In this document: one piece after another, positions 48,799 to 49,349 of the stretch
How positions within the stretch are numbered: position 1 is the first letter of the stretch
Layout: each line of letters begins with the position of its first letter
Source of the DNA: Treponema sp. UBA3813
Lineage (GTDB): Bacteria; Spirochaetota; Spirochaetia; Treponematales; Treponemataceae
Assembly: GCA_002368605.1 (NCBI GenBank)
Contig: DFEB01000008.1
Span: 1 to 49,349 of the forward strand
Length of the DNA: 49,349 nt
Direction: 5' to 3'
Made by a program: the position numbers and the translations under genes
Notes under the pieces: model-generated
The model's input: only the letters and a program-made list of their open reading frames with translations
What the model was told of the DNA's origin: nothing
Databases searched by the model: none

Positions 48799-49349
48799 TT
48801 AAAAGCTACCTGCAACTGCTACTGCACAAGCTACTGTACAGCCTACCATCGGGTTGTTACCCATGCCCATGAAGCCCATCATTTCGACATGTGCCGGAAC
48901 TGATGAAGAGCCTGCAAACTGAGCGTCTGAGTGCATACGACCCAAAGTATCAGTAAAGCCGTATGAAGCCGGGCCTGCAGCCATGTTATCAGGGTGCAAA
49001 GTTCGGCCTGTTCCACCACCAGAAGCTACAGAGAAGTATTTTTTACCGGCGAGGAGGCGCTCCTTTTTGTAAGTGCCTGCGACCGGGTGCTGGAAACGAG
49101 TTGGGTTTGTAGAGTTTCCTGTGATAGAAACATCAACATCCTCGTGCCACATGATTGCAACGCCCTCGCGAACATCGTCTGCACCGTAGCATTTTACGAT
49201 GAGGCGGTCAGGGTTTGAGCCGTAAGGAACTTCTTTAACGACTGTGAGAGCCTTGTCAGTTCCCTGGCCGTTGAAGTAGTCGAATTTTGTCTGAACATAA
49301 GTGAAGCCGTTGATTCGGCTGATAATCTGAGCTGCGTCTTTTCCAAGAC
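48799..49349 (-). CDS. GGGtGRT-family protein (5' end outside window)
   Basis: The minus-strand frame is open from the window edge to a stop at 48799-48801, giving the last 182 residues. The motif SGGGTGRTLHPDNMA is the hallmark after which the GGGtGRT protein family is named. The C-terminus ends MGFMGMGNNPMVGCTVACAVAVAG, with two Cys that could bind metal or an Fe-S cluster. The internal ATG at 49152 is not the start, since the codons before it read well (for example YGSNPDRLIVKCYGADDV). Function unknown; members are, from memory, found in anaerobes, often as single highly conserved genes. Terminated by the nested hairpin just downstream. Confidence 0.88.
   Translation of the reverse strand, partial: LGKDAAQIISRINGFTYVQTKFDYFNGQGTDKALTVVKEVPYGSNPDRLIVKCYGADDVREGVAIMWHEDVDVSITGNSTNPTRFQHPVAGTYKKERLLAGKKYFSVASGGGTGRTLHPDNMAAGPASYGFTDTLGRMHSDAQFAGSSSVPAHVEMMGFMGMGNNPMVGCTVACAVAVAGSF

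Overview
The window reads as a chromosomal segment of a gut- or mouth-type Treponema (Spirochaetes). The grounds are family recognition without a search: a UPF0164/FadL-like outer-membrane protein, a GGGtGRT-family protein, DUF4912 beside a GH57 protein, a reduced division/cell-wall cluster, and many Rhs tails. Almost all genes are on the minus strand.

Bases 1-4445 are an accessory island. It holds a clipped Rhs fragment at the left edge and two Rhs C-terminal modules without the long N-terminal core. Each module ends in its own tip and is followed by a candidate immunity gene: a small soluble protein after 512-1981 and a three-helix membrane protein after 3278-4045. Between them lies a complete type III toxin-antitoxin locus, with a TTGACG/TAAATT promoter, three 37-38 nt antitoxin-RNA repeats, an intrinsic terminator and a ToxN/AbiQ toxin gene. 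The spaces are filled with short perfect hairpins, and a duplicated hairpin-bearing repeat supplies the -35 element of ilvD.

Bases 4446-6420 carry ilvD (+), a nested inverted repeat and a possible 54-residue gene. From 23.64 kb down to 6.42 kb, sixteen genes run on the minus strand behind one strong promoter: mraZ, rsmH, ftsL, murF, ftsW, ftsQ, ftsA, ftsZ, a Xer recombinase, a TPR lipoprotein, dprA, topA, a second Xer recombinase, hslV, hslU and a predicted PD-(D/E)xK protein. The mraZ leader has four GTGG boxes at exact 10-bp spacing, a likely MraZ autoregulatory operator. Behind ftsL sits a second copy of its last 15 codons that differs only at synonymous sites.

Bases 23.7-31.3 kb hold an outer-membrane protein, a metal P-type ATPase operon (DUF6110-like, ATPase, HMA2-like), an EAL protein, a ZIP transporter, a nuclease-like conserved protein and a coiled-coil protein. 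Bases 31.3-40.7 kb hold a 1597-residue SpoIIE-type sensor phosphatase, a 1068-residue periplasmic repeat protein transcribed ahead of it, and the UPF0164 protein. Bases 40.7-44.8 kb hold GH57/DUF4912 and a second EAL protein with a degenerate GGDEF domain. Bases 44.8-48.65 kb hold metQNI divergent from an M20 amidohydrolase across a symmetric operator-like region. The window ends with an elaborate nested hairpin and a partial GGGtGRT gene.

I saw no rRNA, tRNA, CRISPR array or complete insertion sequence. The most system-like parts are the type III toxin-antitoxin locus set among Rhs toxin/immunity modules, the ftsL-tail duplication, and the nested RNA-like structure at 48.7 kb.
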